DNA of 64,000 nucleotides from CAVYWD01 sp963772225 (GTDB taxonomy: Bacteria > Myxococcota > Myxococcia > Myxococcales > UBA5297), in contig CAVYWD010000009.1 of the NCBI GenBank assembly GCA_963772225.1, positions 202,546 to 266,545 of the forward strand, given 5' to 3'. Every line of letters starts with the position of its first letter. Position 1 is the stretch's first letter. The position numbers and the translations under genes were made by a program. The notes under the pieces were generated by a model. The model was given only the letters and a program-made list of their open reading frames with translations, did not search any database and had not been told where the DNA came from. Shown here in pieces: positions 18,180 to 27,446 of the stretch.

Positions 18180-18516
18180 GGTGAGCCTCTCGGGTCGGTG
18201 AGCGCCCACTCGCGGCGATTCCAGACGTGGGCCGTCGGGGCGCGAGGTGCAGCACTCACACGATACACGCGGGCTCGAAGTCGGCCCAAATGCCTTGCCG
18301 GCTCGAACGATCCGCTCCCAGCGAAACCGGCACCGCCGGCGGCTCCCGACAGCCCATTCGACGCCCGCCCGGAGGGGGCCGCGCCGGCGTCCGGGGCACT
18401 CGGCCTGAGCGGCATCCCCTGGGTGCGAGGCTCGAGCGGACGGGCGAGCGCGGGCGAGCCCCAGGGCATAGCTTGATTGGAATGCAGATCGACCTGCGCT
18501 CGGGAAGGAGAGCCGA
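18180..18516. other. Divergent intergenic region
   Basis: The 337 bases between the kinase-HDOD start and the receiver gene should hold both promoters. Only the receiver gene's AAGGAG ribosome site just before its ATG is clear. No gene or repeat is apparent. Confidence 0.4.
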
Positions 18517-18954
18517 ATGAGCGATGACACGACTTCGAGCGGGCGGCTCGATTTCGACCTCGACCGAAAGCTCGTCCTGGTGGTCGACGATGACCCCGAC
18601 TTGAGGGAGTTCGTGCGCCTGGTGCTCGAGGGCGCGGACTACCGCGTGCGCCTGGCGGAGGACGGGGCCCAAGCGCTGCGCCTGCTGACCGAGGAGGCGC
18701 CCGACGTCATCCTCCTCGACATCAAGATGCCGGGCCTGAGCGGAGATGACCTGCTCCGCCTCTTCCAGCGTCTGCAGCGCCACCCGCCGGTGGTCATCAT
18801 GACCGCGGCCGACCGCGCCCGGGATCGCGCCCTGTCCTTCCGGAATCCCTTTTATCTCGCCAAGCCCTTCGACGCGCCTCTGCTCCTGGCCACCGTGGCC
18901 ACCGCGCAGGAGGGCGCCGCCGGCGAGACCTCGTCCGACGATCTGGACAGCTGA
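18517..18954 (+). CDS. Single-domain response regulator
   Basis: 145 residues, essentially one receiver domain. The acidic pocket is VVDDDPDLREF, the phospho-acceptor Asp lies in VILLDIKMPGLSG, the switch Thr in VVIMTAADRA and the conserved Lys in YLAKPFD. There is no output domain; the remainder is a short acidic tail. It could act on the chemoreceptor pathway downstream or on the divergent kinase-HDOD protein. No histidine kinase is nearby. Confidence 0.93.
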   Translation: MSDDTTSSGRLDFDLDRKLVLVVDDDPDLREFVRLVLEGADYRVRLAEDGAQALRLLTEEAPDVILLDIKMPGLSGDDLLRLFQRLQRHPPVVIMTAADRARDRALSFRNPFYLAKPFDAPLLLATVATAQEGAAGETSSDDLDS

Positions 18955-19071
18955 GCGCCGTCGCGCCGCCCTGACCGCCGCTGACCGATGGGGGCGCTTC
19001 TGACCGGGGCGCACGCTCCGCGTCGGTGGCGCGTTCTGGAACAGCGTCGTATTACTCTCGGGGTCGGTCTG

Positions 19072-21123
19072 ATGCTGGACGGCGAGAGGACCGTGGGCCA
19101 TCTGTCCATCCAGGCGAAGTTCGTCGGGGCGATGTTGGCGTGCGTCCTTGCCACGTCCGTCATGGGGCTGGGCTTGCTCCAGCTCACTGCCGAGCGCGCG
19201 ATGCAGCAGACCGCCGCGCAGGCGGTCGCCTTCGGCGCGCAGACCTACGCCGCGCTCGAGCGCAAGGAGCTGGAAAAGCTGTCGACCGCCGCCGAGGCGC
19301 TGCTCGCGAACGAGGCCCTCCAAGACCTCTTCGCCGCTCGCGACCGCGCCAAGCTCGAGGCCGCCGCGGCGCCGCTGTTCCGGAAGCTCCGGGATCGGCA
19401 CGGCATCACGCTCGTCACCTTCATCGAGCCCGAGCCCTCGCAAGCCTGCTTCCTGCGCCTGCACAAGCCCGAGGACTTCGGCGATCGGATCGACTGGCCG
19501 GTGATGCGGGCTGCGGTGCAGTCGCATCAGGAGAGCGCGGGCAAGGACTTGGGCATGTCGGCCTACGCCCTGCGCGTGGTGCGGCCGTTCTTCGCCGGCG
19601 ACACGCTCCTCGGCTACCTGGCGGTGGGCATCGAGCTCCACCCATTCCTCGCCGCGCTCAAGACACAGACGGGCAGCGACTACGCGCTGGTCTTGGACAA
19701 GAAGCTCGTCGACCGCGCCACCTGGAGCGCCTCCCGCCGGGGCCGCCGCAACGGCTGGGACGACGACCAAGACCTCCTGGTCGTCGACAGCACCGCGCCC
19801 CAAACGTCGCTCGTGAGCGCCGCCCTCGACCTCGCGCGCTTGCCCGACGCCGGCGCGGTGCTCGACGACCTGAAGGTTTCGGGCCACCGGCGGGTCCACG
19901 GCGCCTTCCCGCTGCGCGACCCGGCGGGGCGGAGGGCGGGCGCCATCTTTCTGCTGCAGGACGCCGCGGCCTTCGATGAGGGGCTGCGCGAGGCCCGCGT
20001 GCGCGGGGTCGTCATCACGCTCTTGCTGGCTCTCGTGGGCGGTTTCCTCGCGCACCTGCTCGCGCAGCGGATCGCGCGGCCGCTCCAGCAGATGGCTGCC
20101 GCAGCGGCGCAGCTCGCCGAGGGCCACCTGGACGCGCGCCCAGAATCGATGGCCGGCGACGACGAGGTCGCCGCGGTGGCCAGGAGCTTCGGAAAGATGG
20201 CGGACCGCCTCTCGGAGATGCTCGACCGGATGCGGCAGACCTCCGGCGACCTCAAGCGCTCGGCGACCTCGCTCGCGCACAGCGCGTCGGAGCAGACGGC
20301 GTTCACCCAGCAGCAGTCGACCGCGCTCCACCAGACCTCGACCACCGCCGAGCAGATCGCCCAGACTTCGCGCCAGGCCATGTCCCACGCGGACGGCGTG
20401 GTGCAGGCCACCGAGCGCTCGCAACAGCTCTCCCGCGACGGCGCCGCCGCGGTCGATGGCGCGGCGCGCGGCGTCGAGAGCCTGGCCCAGCAGGTGGACG
20501 CGATGGCGCGCGCCATCGGCCGCTGGACGGAGCGGGCGCTGGAGATGAGCGGGCTCATCTCGACCGTCCAGGACCTGGCAGAGCAGTCGAACACCCTGGC
20601 CCTCAACGCCTCCATCGAGGCGGCGCGAGCCGGCGACGCGGGCCGGAGCTTCGCGGTGGTGGCGGTGGAGATGCGCGCGCTGGCGGAGCGCTCCAAGGCC
20701 GCGGTCACCAGGGTCCGCACCATCCTGGCCGACGTCCAGAAGAACAGCCGCACGGCCATCCAGGCGGCCGAAGAGGGCACGCGGCGCGCCCGCGAGGTGG
20801 AGGCGCTGGCCCACGGCGCGGGCGAGGCCATCTCGGGCCTCGCGCTGGTGATCCGCGACTCCTCCGACTCGGCCCGGCAGATCGCCGAGACGGCGCGCCA
20901 GCAGAGCGTGGGGGTCGAGCAGATCGCCTCGGCAATGTCCGAGGTCTGGGAGGCAGTCAACGGAGGGGTCGACCAGATCCAGAAGATGGAGCGCGCCTCC
21001 TCCGAGCTGGGCGAGCTGGCGCAGGCGCTCCTCGACCTCGTCGGCCGCTACCAGGCCCAGGCCAGCCTGCCCCTGCCCACCTCGGGCGGCGCCGCGGGCG
21101 GGCCGCCGCCGCGCGCGGGCTGA
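19072..21123 (+). CDS. Methyl-accepting chemotaxis protein
   Basis: About 683 residues. A first membrane helix (FVGAMLACVLATSVMGLGLL) is followed by a periplasmic Cache-like sensor domain of about 270 residues (containing FLRLHKPEDFGDRIDW, typical of one Cache subclass). A second membrane helix (VVITLLLALVGGFLAHLLA), a HAMP domain and a long signalling coiled coil come next. The hairpin tip reads LAEQSNTLALNASIEAARAG with FAVVAVEMRALAERS, which is well conserved. No C-terminal CheR-docking pentapeptide is present. I take ATG 19072; an in-frame ATG at 18988 would add a positively charged leader. The gene follows the receiver gene on the same strand. Confidence 0.93.
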   Translation: MLDGERTVGHLSIQAKFVGAMLACVLATSVMGLGLLQLTAERAMQQTAAQAVAFGAQTYAALERKELEKLSTAAEALLANEALQDLFAARDRAKLEAAAAPLFRKLRDRHGITLVTFIEPEPSQACFLRLHKPEDFGDRIDWPVMRAAVQSHQESAGKDLGMSAYALRVVRPFFAGDTLLGYLAVGIELHPFLAALKTQTGSDYALVLDKKLVDRATWSASRRGRRNGWDDDQDLLVVDSTAPQTSLVSAALDLARLPDAGAVLDDLKVSGHRRVHGAFPLRDPAGRRAGAIFLLQDAAAFDEGLREARVRGVVITLLLALVGGFLAHLLAQRIARPLQQMAAAAAQLAEGHLDARPESMAGDDEVAAVARSFGKMADRLSEMLDRMRQTSGDLKRSATSLAHSASEQTAFTQQQSTALHQTSTTAEQIAQTSRQAMSHADGVVQATERSQQLSRDGAAAVDGAARGVESLAQQVDAMARAIGRWTERALEMSGLISTVQDLAEQSNTLALNASIEAARAGDAGRSFAVVAVEMRALAERSKAAVTRVRTILADVQKNSRTAIQAAEEGTRRAREVEALAHGAGEAISGLALVIRDSSDSARQIAETARQQSVGVEQIASAMSEVWEAVNGGVDQIQKMERASSELGELAQALLDLVGRYQAQASLPLPTSGGAAGGPPPRAG

Positions 21124-21168
21124 TCTCCCTGCGCCCGGTCGAGTCGCCGGGGGCTCGGCCCGCTCGGC

Positions 21169-21892
21169 TCAGGCGAGGTTGTGAAACACCCGCTGTACGT
21201 CCTCGTCTTGCTCGAGGGTGTCCACCAGCTCGAGGACCTCGTGCGCCTGCTCCTCGGGGAGCTGCATGGGAGTCTGCGCGACGTACTCCGACTCGGCCGA
21301 GATGAGCGGCAGCTTGCGCCCCTCCAGCGCCGCCTGGAGCTCGCCGAATTTCAGGAACGGGCAGCGGATGAGGACCTGCTTCTCGCCCTTCTCGCCGGCC
21401 CCTTCGCCCATCTCCTCCAGGCCGTGGTCGATGAGGTCGAGCTCGAGGGCCTCCAGGTCGAGGCCTTGAGGGTCGAGCCGGAAGACGCCCATCCGCTGAA
21501 ACTGGAACGCGACGGACCCGGTATTGCCCATGGATTCCGCCGTGGGCCTTGAAGTGCATCCGGACGTTGGCGACGGTGCGAACCACGTTGTCGGTGGCGG
21601 TCTCGACCATCAGGGCCACGCCGTGCGGCCCATAGCCCTCGTACATCACCACTTCGAAAGCCGCCTGGTCCTGTCCGCTGGCGCGCTTGATGGCGGACTC
21701 GACCTTGTCCTTGGGCATGTTGAGGCCGCGCGCATTCTGGATGGCGCGCCGCAGGGCCGGGTTGTTGTCGGGGCTGGGCCCGCCGGCCTTCACCGCGATG
21801 GTGATTTCCTTGGCGATGCGCGTGAAGGCCTTGGCCATGCGATTCCAGCGGGCGAACATCGTGGCCTTGCGCGTCTCGAAAATGCGTCCCAT
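21169..21892 (-). CDS. YebC/PmpR-family protein (frameshifted)
   Basis: About 240 residues after repair. The family acts as a transcriptional regulator and, in recent work on YebC, as a translation factor at proline stretches. The N-terminus (RKATMFARWNRMAKAFTRIA; DNNPALRRAIQNARGLNMPK) and central EGYGPHGVALMVETATDN are diagnostic. The frame breaks near 21535, where the coding strand reads GGAATCC and GGATCC would restore GGSMGNTGSVAFQF, the consensus continuation. The C-terminal ferredoxin-like domains are intact. This is probably a consensus error, because the gene is otherwise well conserved. Confidence 0.92.
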
Positions 21893-22053
21893 TCCGAAAG
21901 GCTCCTCGATTCCGATTCGAACCTGTGGTCAGCGGTTTATCGCATCGCCGCCCGCGGCGCGCCAGCTCGCTCTGAGCGCCGGCGCGACGCGGCTTTCTCG
22001 AGGCCCTCCAAGCTTAAGGCGCGCCGAGCGCGACCGCGGCAGCCGCCAGTCCT

Positions 22054-23613
22054 TTAGAGCCCCTGTACGTCGGAGCTGGCGGTCACTTCGTATTCCAGTC
22101 GGACCTTCTGCGCGCCGCGGGCCGGCAGGCTCACCTTCCAGGCCACGATGCCCTGGGCGTCCGCGGTGGCCGAGGGCTCGGTCAGAGCCCCGAGGCGCAC
22201 GCGGACCGCCTCGATCTCCGAAACCGGGACCCGCTCTTCCAGCAGAAAGCCCGCCGGGCGGTCGTCCAGGTTGGAGAGGTACAGCTCGACCGTCCTCGTG
22301 AGGGTGAGCTTCCCGGTCGCGCGGCCGGTCTCGCGGCGCTCGGTCGCCTGGCGGCGGACGCGCAGCGCCTCCTCGGGGCCGAAGGAGAGCGCGAACGCCT
22401 CGCCCGGCGCGACGAACCCGACCGACGTCCGGCCCACGATGCCGCTCTCGCGCAGGAGCTCCACGGGCCCCGCCAAGATCGGGTGCGGCCCGGCGTTGGC
22501 CTGCCGGCTGCGCAAGTACACCCGCGGCGAGCGCTCGGGCCGCGCCACCCGGTCCACCTCGGCGGGGGCCTCGAAGAAAAAGAGCGGCGCTCGGCGCAGC
22601 CGGCCATCGGAGGCGACGGAGGCCTTCGCCGGGGAGCTCAGGAGGCGCACCTCGCCGCCGTCATCCACGCCCGGCAGCTCCGCCGCGGCGCGCGCGACCC
22701 CCTCGCCGACCGTGGCGATGGCCTGGTCGCGAACCGACACCTCCACCTCGCGGCTCGCGCGGCGCACCGCCTGGAGCACGTCGTCCGCGAGCACGGGCGG
22801 CTCGGAGCGCTGGCGCGGCCGGGCGGTGGAGAAGAAGAGCTCCACGTCATTCCAGTCCTCGCCCGTGGCCTGCCAGAGCGCCCCCTCGCACTCGAAGCGC
22901 ACCGCGTCCTGCGAGAGCCGCGCGCGGTGGATGGGCCGCCAGAGCGCGCACGGCACCAGGTACTGCAGGCTGAACGAGAAGTTGCCGCTCGACTCGGCGG
23001 TGACCGAGAGCTCGACAGAGGTGGTGAGGGCGTGGTCGGGCCGCGACTGCTCGGCGAGCCGAAGCTCGGCCACCGCGCGCTTGGACACCAGGTCGTCGAG
23101 GTCGCGCTTGGACAGGTCTATCTCCTCGTCCAAGGCGCGCACCAGCGCGGTCAACGCGTCCAAGTCCTTGGGCCACCGCTCCTCGAAGGCCTCGGCGAAC
23201 GGCAGCTCTCGCTGGACGGACGCCACCAGCAGGTCGGCGGCGCCGTCGGTCTGGGCGCGCCTCGCCTGGAGCGCGGCGTGGAGCGATCGACGCCGCTCGA
23301 GCGCCGCCGTCAGGCGCTGGAGCTCTTTCTGCAGCGCCGCAGCCACCTCGGGCCGCTCCGACGCTCCGACGCGAAAGGCGCGGCGCACCCTCGCCTCATT
23401 CACCCGCAGATTCGGAGCGCGCGCCACGAGCGTCCGGTCGGCCAACACCGGCGCGACCGCCTCCACGGTGATCCGGTGCGTGCCCTTGGGCAGGGCGACC
23501 GAGCCCTCCCGAATCACCTGGGCGCGGTCCTCGAACAGCGTGACCCGCCGCACCGGCGCTTGAACCAGCTGCAGGGCCGGCGATGCGGCCTCTGCGCTCA
23601 AGGCGACCACCAT
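22054..23613 (-). CDS. DUF4139 (MuiA-type) protein, second of a tandem pair
   Basis: 519 residues. The N-terminus (RRVTLFEDRAQVIREGSVAL, then PKGTHRITVEAVAPVLADR) is the DUF4140 module. A coiled-coil region and the DUF4139 beta-rich domain with CALWRPIHRARL follow; the C-terminus reads VPVSEIEAVRVRL. The family is called mucoidy inhibitor A-like, but its biochemical role is not known. It begins three bases after the stop of its paralogue, so the two are co-transcribed. No signal peptide is evident. Confidence 0.85.
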   Translation of the reverse strand: MVVALSAEAASPALQLVQAPVRRVTLFEDRAQVIREGSVALPKGTHRITVEAVAPVLADRTLVARAPNLRVNEARVRRAFRVGASERPEVAAALQKELQRLTAALERRRSLHAALQARRAQTDGAADLLVASVQRELPFAEAFEERWPKDLDALTALVRALDEEIDLSKRDLDDLVSKRAVAELRLAEQSRPDHALTTSVELSVTAESSGNFSFSLQYLVPCALWRPIHRARLSQDAVRFECEGALWQATGEDWNDVELFFSTARPRQRSEPPVLADDVLQAVRRASREVEVSVRDQAIATVGEGVARAAAELPGVDDGGEVRLLSSPAKASVASDGRLRRAPLFFFEAPAEVDRVARPERSPRVYLRSRQANAGPHPILAGPVELLRESGIVGRTSVGFVAPGEAFALSFGPEEALRVRRQATERRETGRATGKLTLTRTVELYLSNLDDRPAGFLLEERVPVSEIEAVRVRLGALTEPSATADAQGIVAWKVSLPARGAQKVRLEYEVTASSDVQGL

Positions 23614-23616
23614 CGT

Positions 23617-25830
23617 TCACTCCCTCCGATTGCCACCGACGAGCTCGTTCTTCGCGTCGATCTTCACCGAGTAGCTGAACGCGAGCGTCTGCGACTCGCC
23701 GGGCTTCAGCGAGAAGCGCCACCGCCGCCCGCCCTTGATGAGCCCGGTCTGGGCTTGATCGAACTCCTCCCACGGCGGCGCCGCGGCAGGCACGGCGAGC
23801 TCCACGTCCTTGTCCCCTTCCCGGACGATGGGCACCCGCTCGCGAACCTCGACGTCACAGGGGGCGGAGAGCCGCGAGGCGATCTCGATCTCCACGCGGT
23901 GCTTGAGCGTCGCCCCGCCGCCCATGAGGCCGTGGCTGACCTCCTCGAAGGAGGCGTTGCGCGCCACCTTGACGGCCTCCTCCACGCCCAGCCCCAGGTC
24001 GAGCCGGCCGCCGGCGGGCACGGTCCGCAGCGGCGAGGTCACCAGGAACTCGTCCTCCAGGTACACGTCGGCGGGGCCGGCGAGCAGCGGCGCGCCCAGG
24101 GGGTTCTCGAGCTGCGCGACCCGCACGGCCTTGTCGCTCTCGCGCGGCACCACCACCAGCGAGCTCTTCGACGGCGCGGCGCGGGACAGGAGCGGAACGA
24201 GGTGGAAGGCGCCGTCGCCGGGGATGTCCACCGGCGCCTCGGCGACGTAGCGGTGGTCGAACCCGCCCGAAGAATCGCAGAGCTCGCTCGAGCCCGAGGG
24301 CACCGCGGCCGCGAGGACGCCTCGGGCCCTTAGGGCCGCCGCGGCCAAGCGCTCGGCGAGGAGGTCGGGGCGGCCCTCCGCCTCGTCCGCGAGGCTCTCC
24401 CAGGGTCGAACCGGACGCAGCCGCCCCCTCTTGGCCGCCTCCTGCCAGCCCGCCATGACCTGGCCGGCGAAACGGAGCTGCTCGGCCGACGCGGCCAGCG
24501 CGCCGGGCACCTGCAGCTCCTCCGCCGGCGCGGCGCTGCCTTCCGAACCGAGCTCGCTGGCCTCGAGGTTCGCCTTTCGGGCGCGGATCTCCGAGCGAGC
24601 GACCCTTGGGGCCTGCGCGGCAGAGCGCCTCAGCATCTTGGGCGCCGGCGGTGGCGCCCGCAGCCCGAGCGCAGCGGGCGAAAGGACGTCCGCGATCGGC
24701 GCGGGCGGCGCTGCCGCCGACGCGGGCGCCGGCGCCGGCGCCGGCGCGAAACAGGGCATGGGCTCGGGCGACGCCTTCGGCTCGGCGACCTCCGAGAGCT
24801 TGGGACCCCCTGGAACGGCCTCGGCCTTGGCGTCACTTTGGCCGAAGTCGAAGTCGACCGGCCGCTCGACCCTCGGCACCGCGGCGAGCGCGCGGTCCAG
24901 CCCCTCGAAGAGCTCGCCGACGCCCGAGGGGGGCTCGCGCCATCCGCGCGGCGGCGAGGAGCGCTGGCGCCGCCCGATGCGCAGGGAAGGCAGCTCGGGC
25001 AGCTCCGCGTCGCCGTCGAGCTCGGCGGTGGAGACCGACAGCGCGACGGCGGCCCAGCTCTCGCCGGTGGCCTGCGCGACGAGAGCGCGCATCGACACCT
25101 CGGCGCTCTTGCCGTCGCGGGCGACTCGAACCTGGTACGTCGGGTACCAACGCGCTCCCGGGACCCGATACTCGAGCCGCAGCTGGCACGGGATGACCGG
25201 GCCGCCGCCGCGGAGCGAGAGCCGCACCCGCTTGGACACGGCGTCGGCTTGCGCGTCCTTCAGCGCGCGGGCCTCTTCGTCGCGGCGCTCGATGCGCGCG
25301 AGCTCCTCGCGGGCTTTGCGCAGCGCCGACTGTTGGCCGACCCGCTCCTCGAGGCGACCTCGCCGGACCCGCGCCTGCCACTCCAAGACCCCCACCCAGG
25401 CAGCCACCGGCGCCGGGCGCGGCGGGCGGTTCTCGAAAGGTTCCGGCAGCTGGAGCGCGAGGCCGTCGAGCCGGCCCATCTCGCGCTCGACGCGAGCCAG
25501 GGCCACCTCCAGGCGAGCCACCTCTTGGCGCGCGCCGCGAAGCTGGACCTCCGACGGGGGCTCGAGGCGCGACCCGAGCGCCGGCATCGCCAGCTCGACC
25601 CGGAGGTCGCAAGGCAGCGGGAGCGAGGCGACTCCTCTCCCCGGAGGCGCGGCGAGCGAGACGCGCACGCTGTCGTCTTCCAGGGAAAGGGGGAGGCCCT
25701 CCAGCACCACCTCCTTCGGCCACGCGGCGTCCTCGAAGGCGAGCTCGGCGACGCGGGTCACGAAGGCCCCCGCACGATAGACCTGGACACTCTGCACCGC
25801 GGAGGAGAGAGCCGCTGGACCCTGTGCCAT
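23617..25830 (-). CDS. DUF4139 (MuiA-type) protein with Ala/Pro-rich insert
   Basis: About 737 residues. An N-terminal DUF4140-like module (VQVYRAGAFVTRVAELAFED) and a long coiled coil (residues ~110-220) are followed by the DUF4139 domain (RLEYRVPGARWYPTYQVR). The domain is interrupted by a ~200-residue low-complexity Ala/Pro insert at roughly residues 330-480. The C-terminus has LEDEFLVTSPLRTVPAGG and VRERVPIVREGDKDVEL, as in the paralogue. The start at ATG 25830 has GGGAGG four bases upstream. It is the first gene of the pair. Confidence 0.83.
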   Translation of the reverse strand: MAQGPAALSSAVQSVQVYRAGAFVTRVAELAFEDAAWPKEVVLEGLPLSLEDDSVRVSLAAPPGRGVASLPLPCDLRVELAMPALGSRLEPPSEVQLRGARQEVARLEVALARVEREMGRLDGLALQLPEPFENRPPRPAPVAAWVGVLEWQARVRRGRLEERVGQQSALRKAREELARIERRDEEARALKDAQADAVSKRVRLSLRGGGPVIPCQLRLEYRVPGARWYPTYQVRVARDGKSAEVSMRALVAQATGESWAAVALSVSTAELDGDAELPELPSLRIGRRQRSSPPRGWREPPSGVGELFEGLDRALAAVPRVERPVDFDFGQSDAKAEAVPGGPKLSEVAEPKASPEPMPCFAPAPAPAPASAAAPPAPIADVLSPAALGLRAPPPAPKMLRRSAAQAPRVARSEIRARKANLEASELGSEGSAAPAEELQVPGALAASAEQLRFAGQVMAGWQEAAKRGRLRPVRPWESLADEAEGRPDLLAERLAAAALRARGVLAAAVPSGSSELCDSSGGFDHRYVAEAPVDIPGDGAFHLVPLLSRAAPSKSSLVVVPRESDKAVRVAQLENPLGAPLLAGPADVYLEDEFLVTSPLRTVPAGGRLDLGLGVEEAVKVARNASFEEVSHGLMGGGATLKHRVEIEIASRLSAPCDVEVRERVPIVREGDKDVELAVPAAAPPWEEFDQAQTGLIKGGRRWRFSLKPGESQTLAFSYSVKIDAKNELVGGNRRE

Positions 25831-26198
25831 GTTGCCTCCCACTCCGGCCGACCCCGGGGAAGGCATCATACGCGGGCCCCAACCGGCCGCGAGCACCCAC
25901 TCAACCCTTTTCGGTTCCCTTCCGATCCTTTATCGCGAGCTGGACAAGGCCTAGGCCGCCACCGTCCCGCGACGGCGTGGGTGCCCGCGCTGTCGAGTCG
26001 CGAGGCCCGGGACCTCAGGACGCGCGCCCGTCGGCGAAAAACCGGTCGGGAAGCGAGAATGATCCGGGCCCGAGCGCGCGACGTCGGCGCCGGCCCGCCG
26101 GCCAACGGATCGTCGCAGTTTCGGCCAGGCCCGCCTTGCGTGGCAGCGAGCCGCGCGACGCGGCAGGCCGCGGCCTCTCGGGTCGCCGGACCGCGCGC
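25831..26198. other. Intergenic region upstream of the DUF4139 pair
   Basis: The 368 bases between the thioredoxin stop and the DUF4139 start contain no convincing coding frame; long frames here are antisense by-products of high GC. The promoter for the DUF4139 pair should lie here, but I see no clear motif. Confidence 0.4.
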
Positions 26199-26519
26199 TC
26201 AGGCGAGCGCGTCCCTCAGCTGAGACTCGCGCAGGCCGACCCCGGGCTTCCCGTCCAGCCGGCTCACGACTTTCCCCTCGCGGAAGAACAGCACCGTGGG
26301 GACCACCTCGATCCGGAATTCACTCCAGAGCGGGTTCTCGTCCTCCTCGAGCATGAACTCGAGCGGCTCCCACGACTTCTGACCCGCCACGGCTGTGTCG
26401 AAGACAGGCTTGAAGCGGCGGCAGAAAGGGCACCAGGACGAGTGGAAGAGCACCACGGCGCTCTTGCCTCGCAGCGCGGAGGACAACTCGGCCGGATCCG
26501 TCAACGTCTGCATCGCCAC
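26199..26519 (-). CDS. Thioredoxin-family protein
   Basis: 106 residues with a thioredoxin fold. The active site WCPFCRRF has a CPFC dipeptide rather than CGPC, and the cis-Pro loop VVPTVLFF is present. No signal peptide is seen, so it is probably cytoplasmic. The CPxC type often occurs in proteins that shuttle electrons to particular partners rather than in the general thioredoxin. The gene stands alone on the minus strand. Confidence 0.88.
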   Translation of the reverse strand: MAMQTLTDPAELSSALRGKSAVVLFHSSWCPFCRRFKPVFDTAVAGQKSWEPLEFMLEEDENPLWSEFRIEVVPTVLFFREGKVVSRLDGKPGVGLRESQLRDALA

Positions 26520-26728
26520 CTCATTTAGAAGTCGAAGCCCGCTCGCTCGGCCTGCATCGCCTGCTTGAGCGCCGCGATCACCTGCTGCGCCGCTGCGACC
26601 ACGGTCGATCTCCGAAGCCAGCTTCGAAGACGATTATCGACCGAAGATAGGCCTCGCCAACATTTCGGCGGACGAAGGAGAGGCCGCGAGCGCCGCTTTC
26701 CGGGCGCGCGGGGCGATTCGCGGGGGCG
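26520..26728. other. Short intergenic stretch with a possible small minus-strand frame
   Basis: A minus-strand frame ending in TAA at 26524-26526 encodes a helix-like tail (AAQQVIAALKQAMQAERAGF). It has no convincing start or ribosome site. It may be the end of a decayed small gene, but I do not call it. Confidence 0.25.
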
Positions 26729-27265
26729 CTATCGACTCTGGCGAAGCTTGTGCCGGTAATGCGACGGGCAGAGCCCTCGCGCCAGGAGCGGCCGCCCGCA
26801 GCCGGGGATCGCGCAGCGGCGGCTCGGCGGGGTCTTGATCTCCAGGCGAGCCTTCACCGGCTCGCCCGCGTCGAACATGGCGCGGCCCACCGAGATCAGC
26901 TGCTCCACCTGTTTGCGGCTCAGGTGTGCGCTGCGCGCGAAGTCGACCAGGCGGCGATAGTAGCCGTCGTCCGTGGGCGCCTCGGTCTCGGCCCGGAAAA
27001 GCTCGGAGAGCGGGATGTCCAGCGCCTGCGCGAGCTGGACCAGGGTGTCGTAGCTGGGGCTGCGCTCGCCGCGCTCGATCATCGAGATGAACGAGACGGA
27101 GATCCCCGAGCGGATGGCGAGGTCGGCCTGGGTCATCCCGTGGCGCTTGCGCCAGAGCCGGATGCGCTCGGCCAGCGCGGCCAGGCTGTCTGCCGGCGAG
27201 CTCGCGACGGTTTGGGGCTTTTGCGTCTCTGCCGCCAGCCGACCTCTCATTTTCGTTTCTCCCAT
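26729..27265 (-). CDS. XRE-family transcriptional regulator with C-terminal zinc-knuckle motif
   Basis: 178 residues. A Cro/CI-type helix-turn-helix lies at ~30-90 (IRLWRKRHGMTQADLAIRSG, SVSFISMIERGERSPSYDTL). A helical middle segment is followed by a compact C-terminal Cys/His motif, CAIPGCGRPLLARGLCPSHY, with a basic tail. That motif suits a single zinc site and resembles knuckles found in phage-type and HNH-associated proteins. XRE plus such a knuckle is uncommon. It diverges from the GH57-like gene, whose promoter it may control. Confidence 0.85.
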   Translation of the reverse strand: MGETKMRGRLAAETQKPQTVASSPADSLAALAERIRLWRKRHGMTQADLAIRSGISVSFISMIERGERSPSYDTLVQLAQALDIPLSELFRAETEAPTDDGYYRRLVDFARSAHLSRKQVEQLISVGRAMFDAGEPVKARLEIKTPPSRRCAIPGCGRPLLARGLCPSHYRHKLRQSR

Positions 27266-27446
27266 CGAATTACGCTCACACGAGAAGTTTTCAGTGACGT
27301 AGTACCAAACGGGCGGGTCCTAATCAAACAGTTCTACGTCCCAGGATGACTTGGAATGAGCGGAAGTGAACTATACCGCGCGGGAAACGCAGATGACACC
27401 TTGCCGCGCTCCCTATCTTCGCGGGTGGAGGGCTGCGCCGAGCGCC

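Noticed and set aside
18256..20814. 852-codon minus-strand open frame
   Set aside because: Antisense to the receiver and chemoreceptor genes, both with clear motifs.
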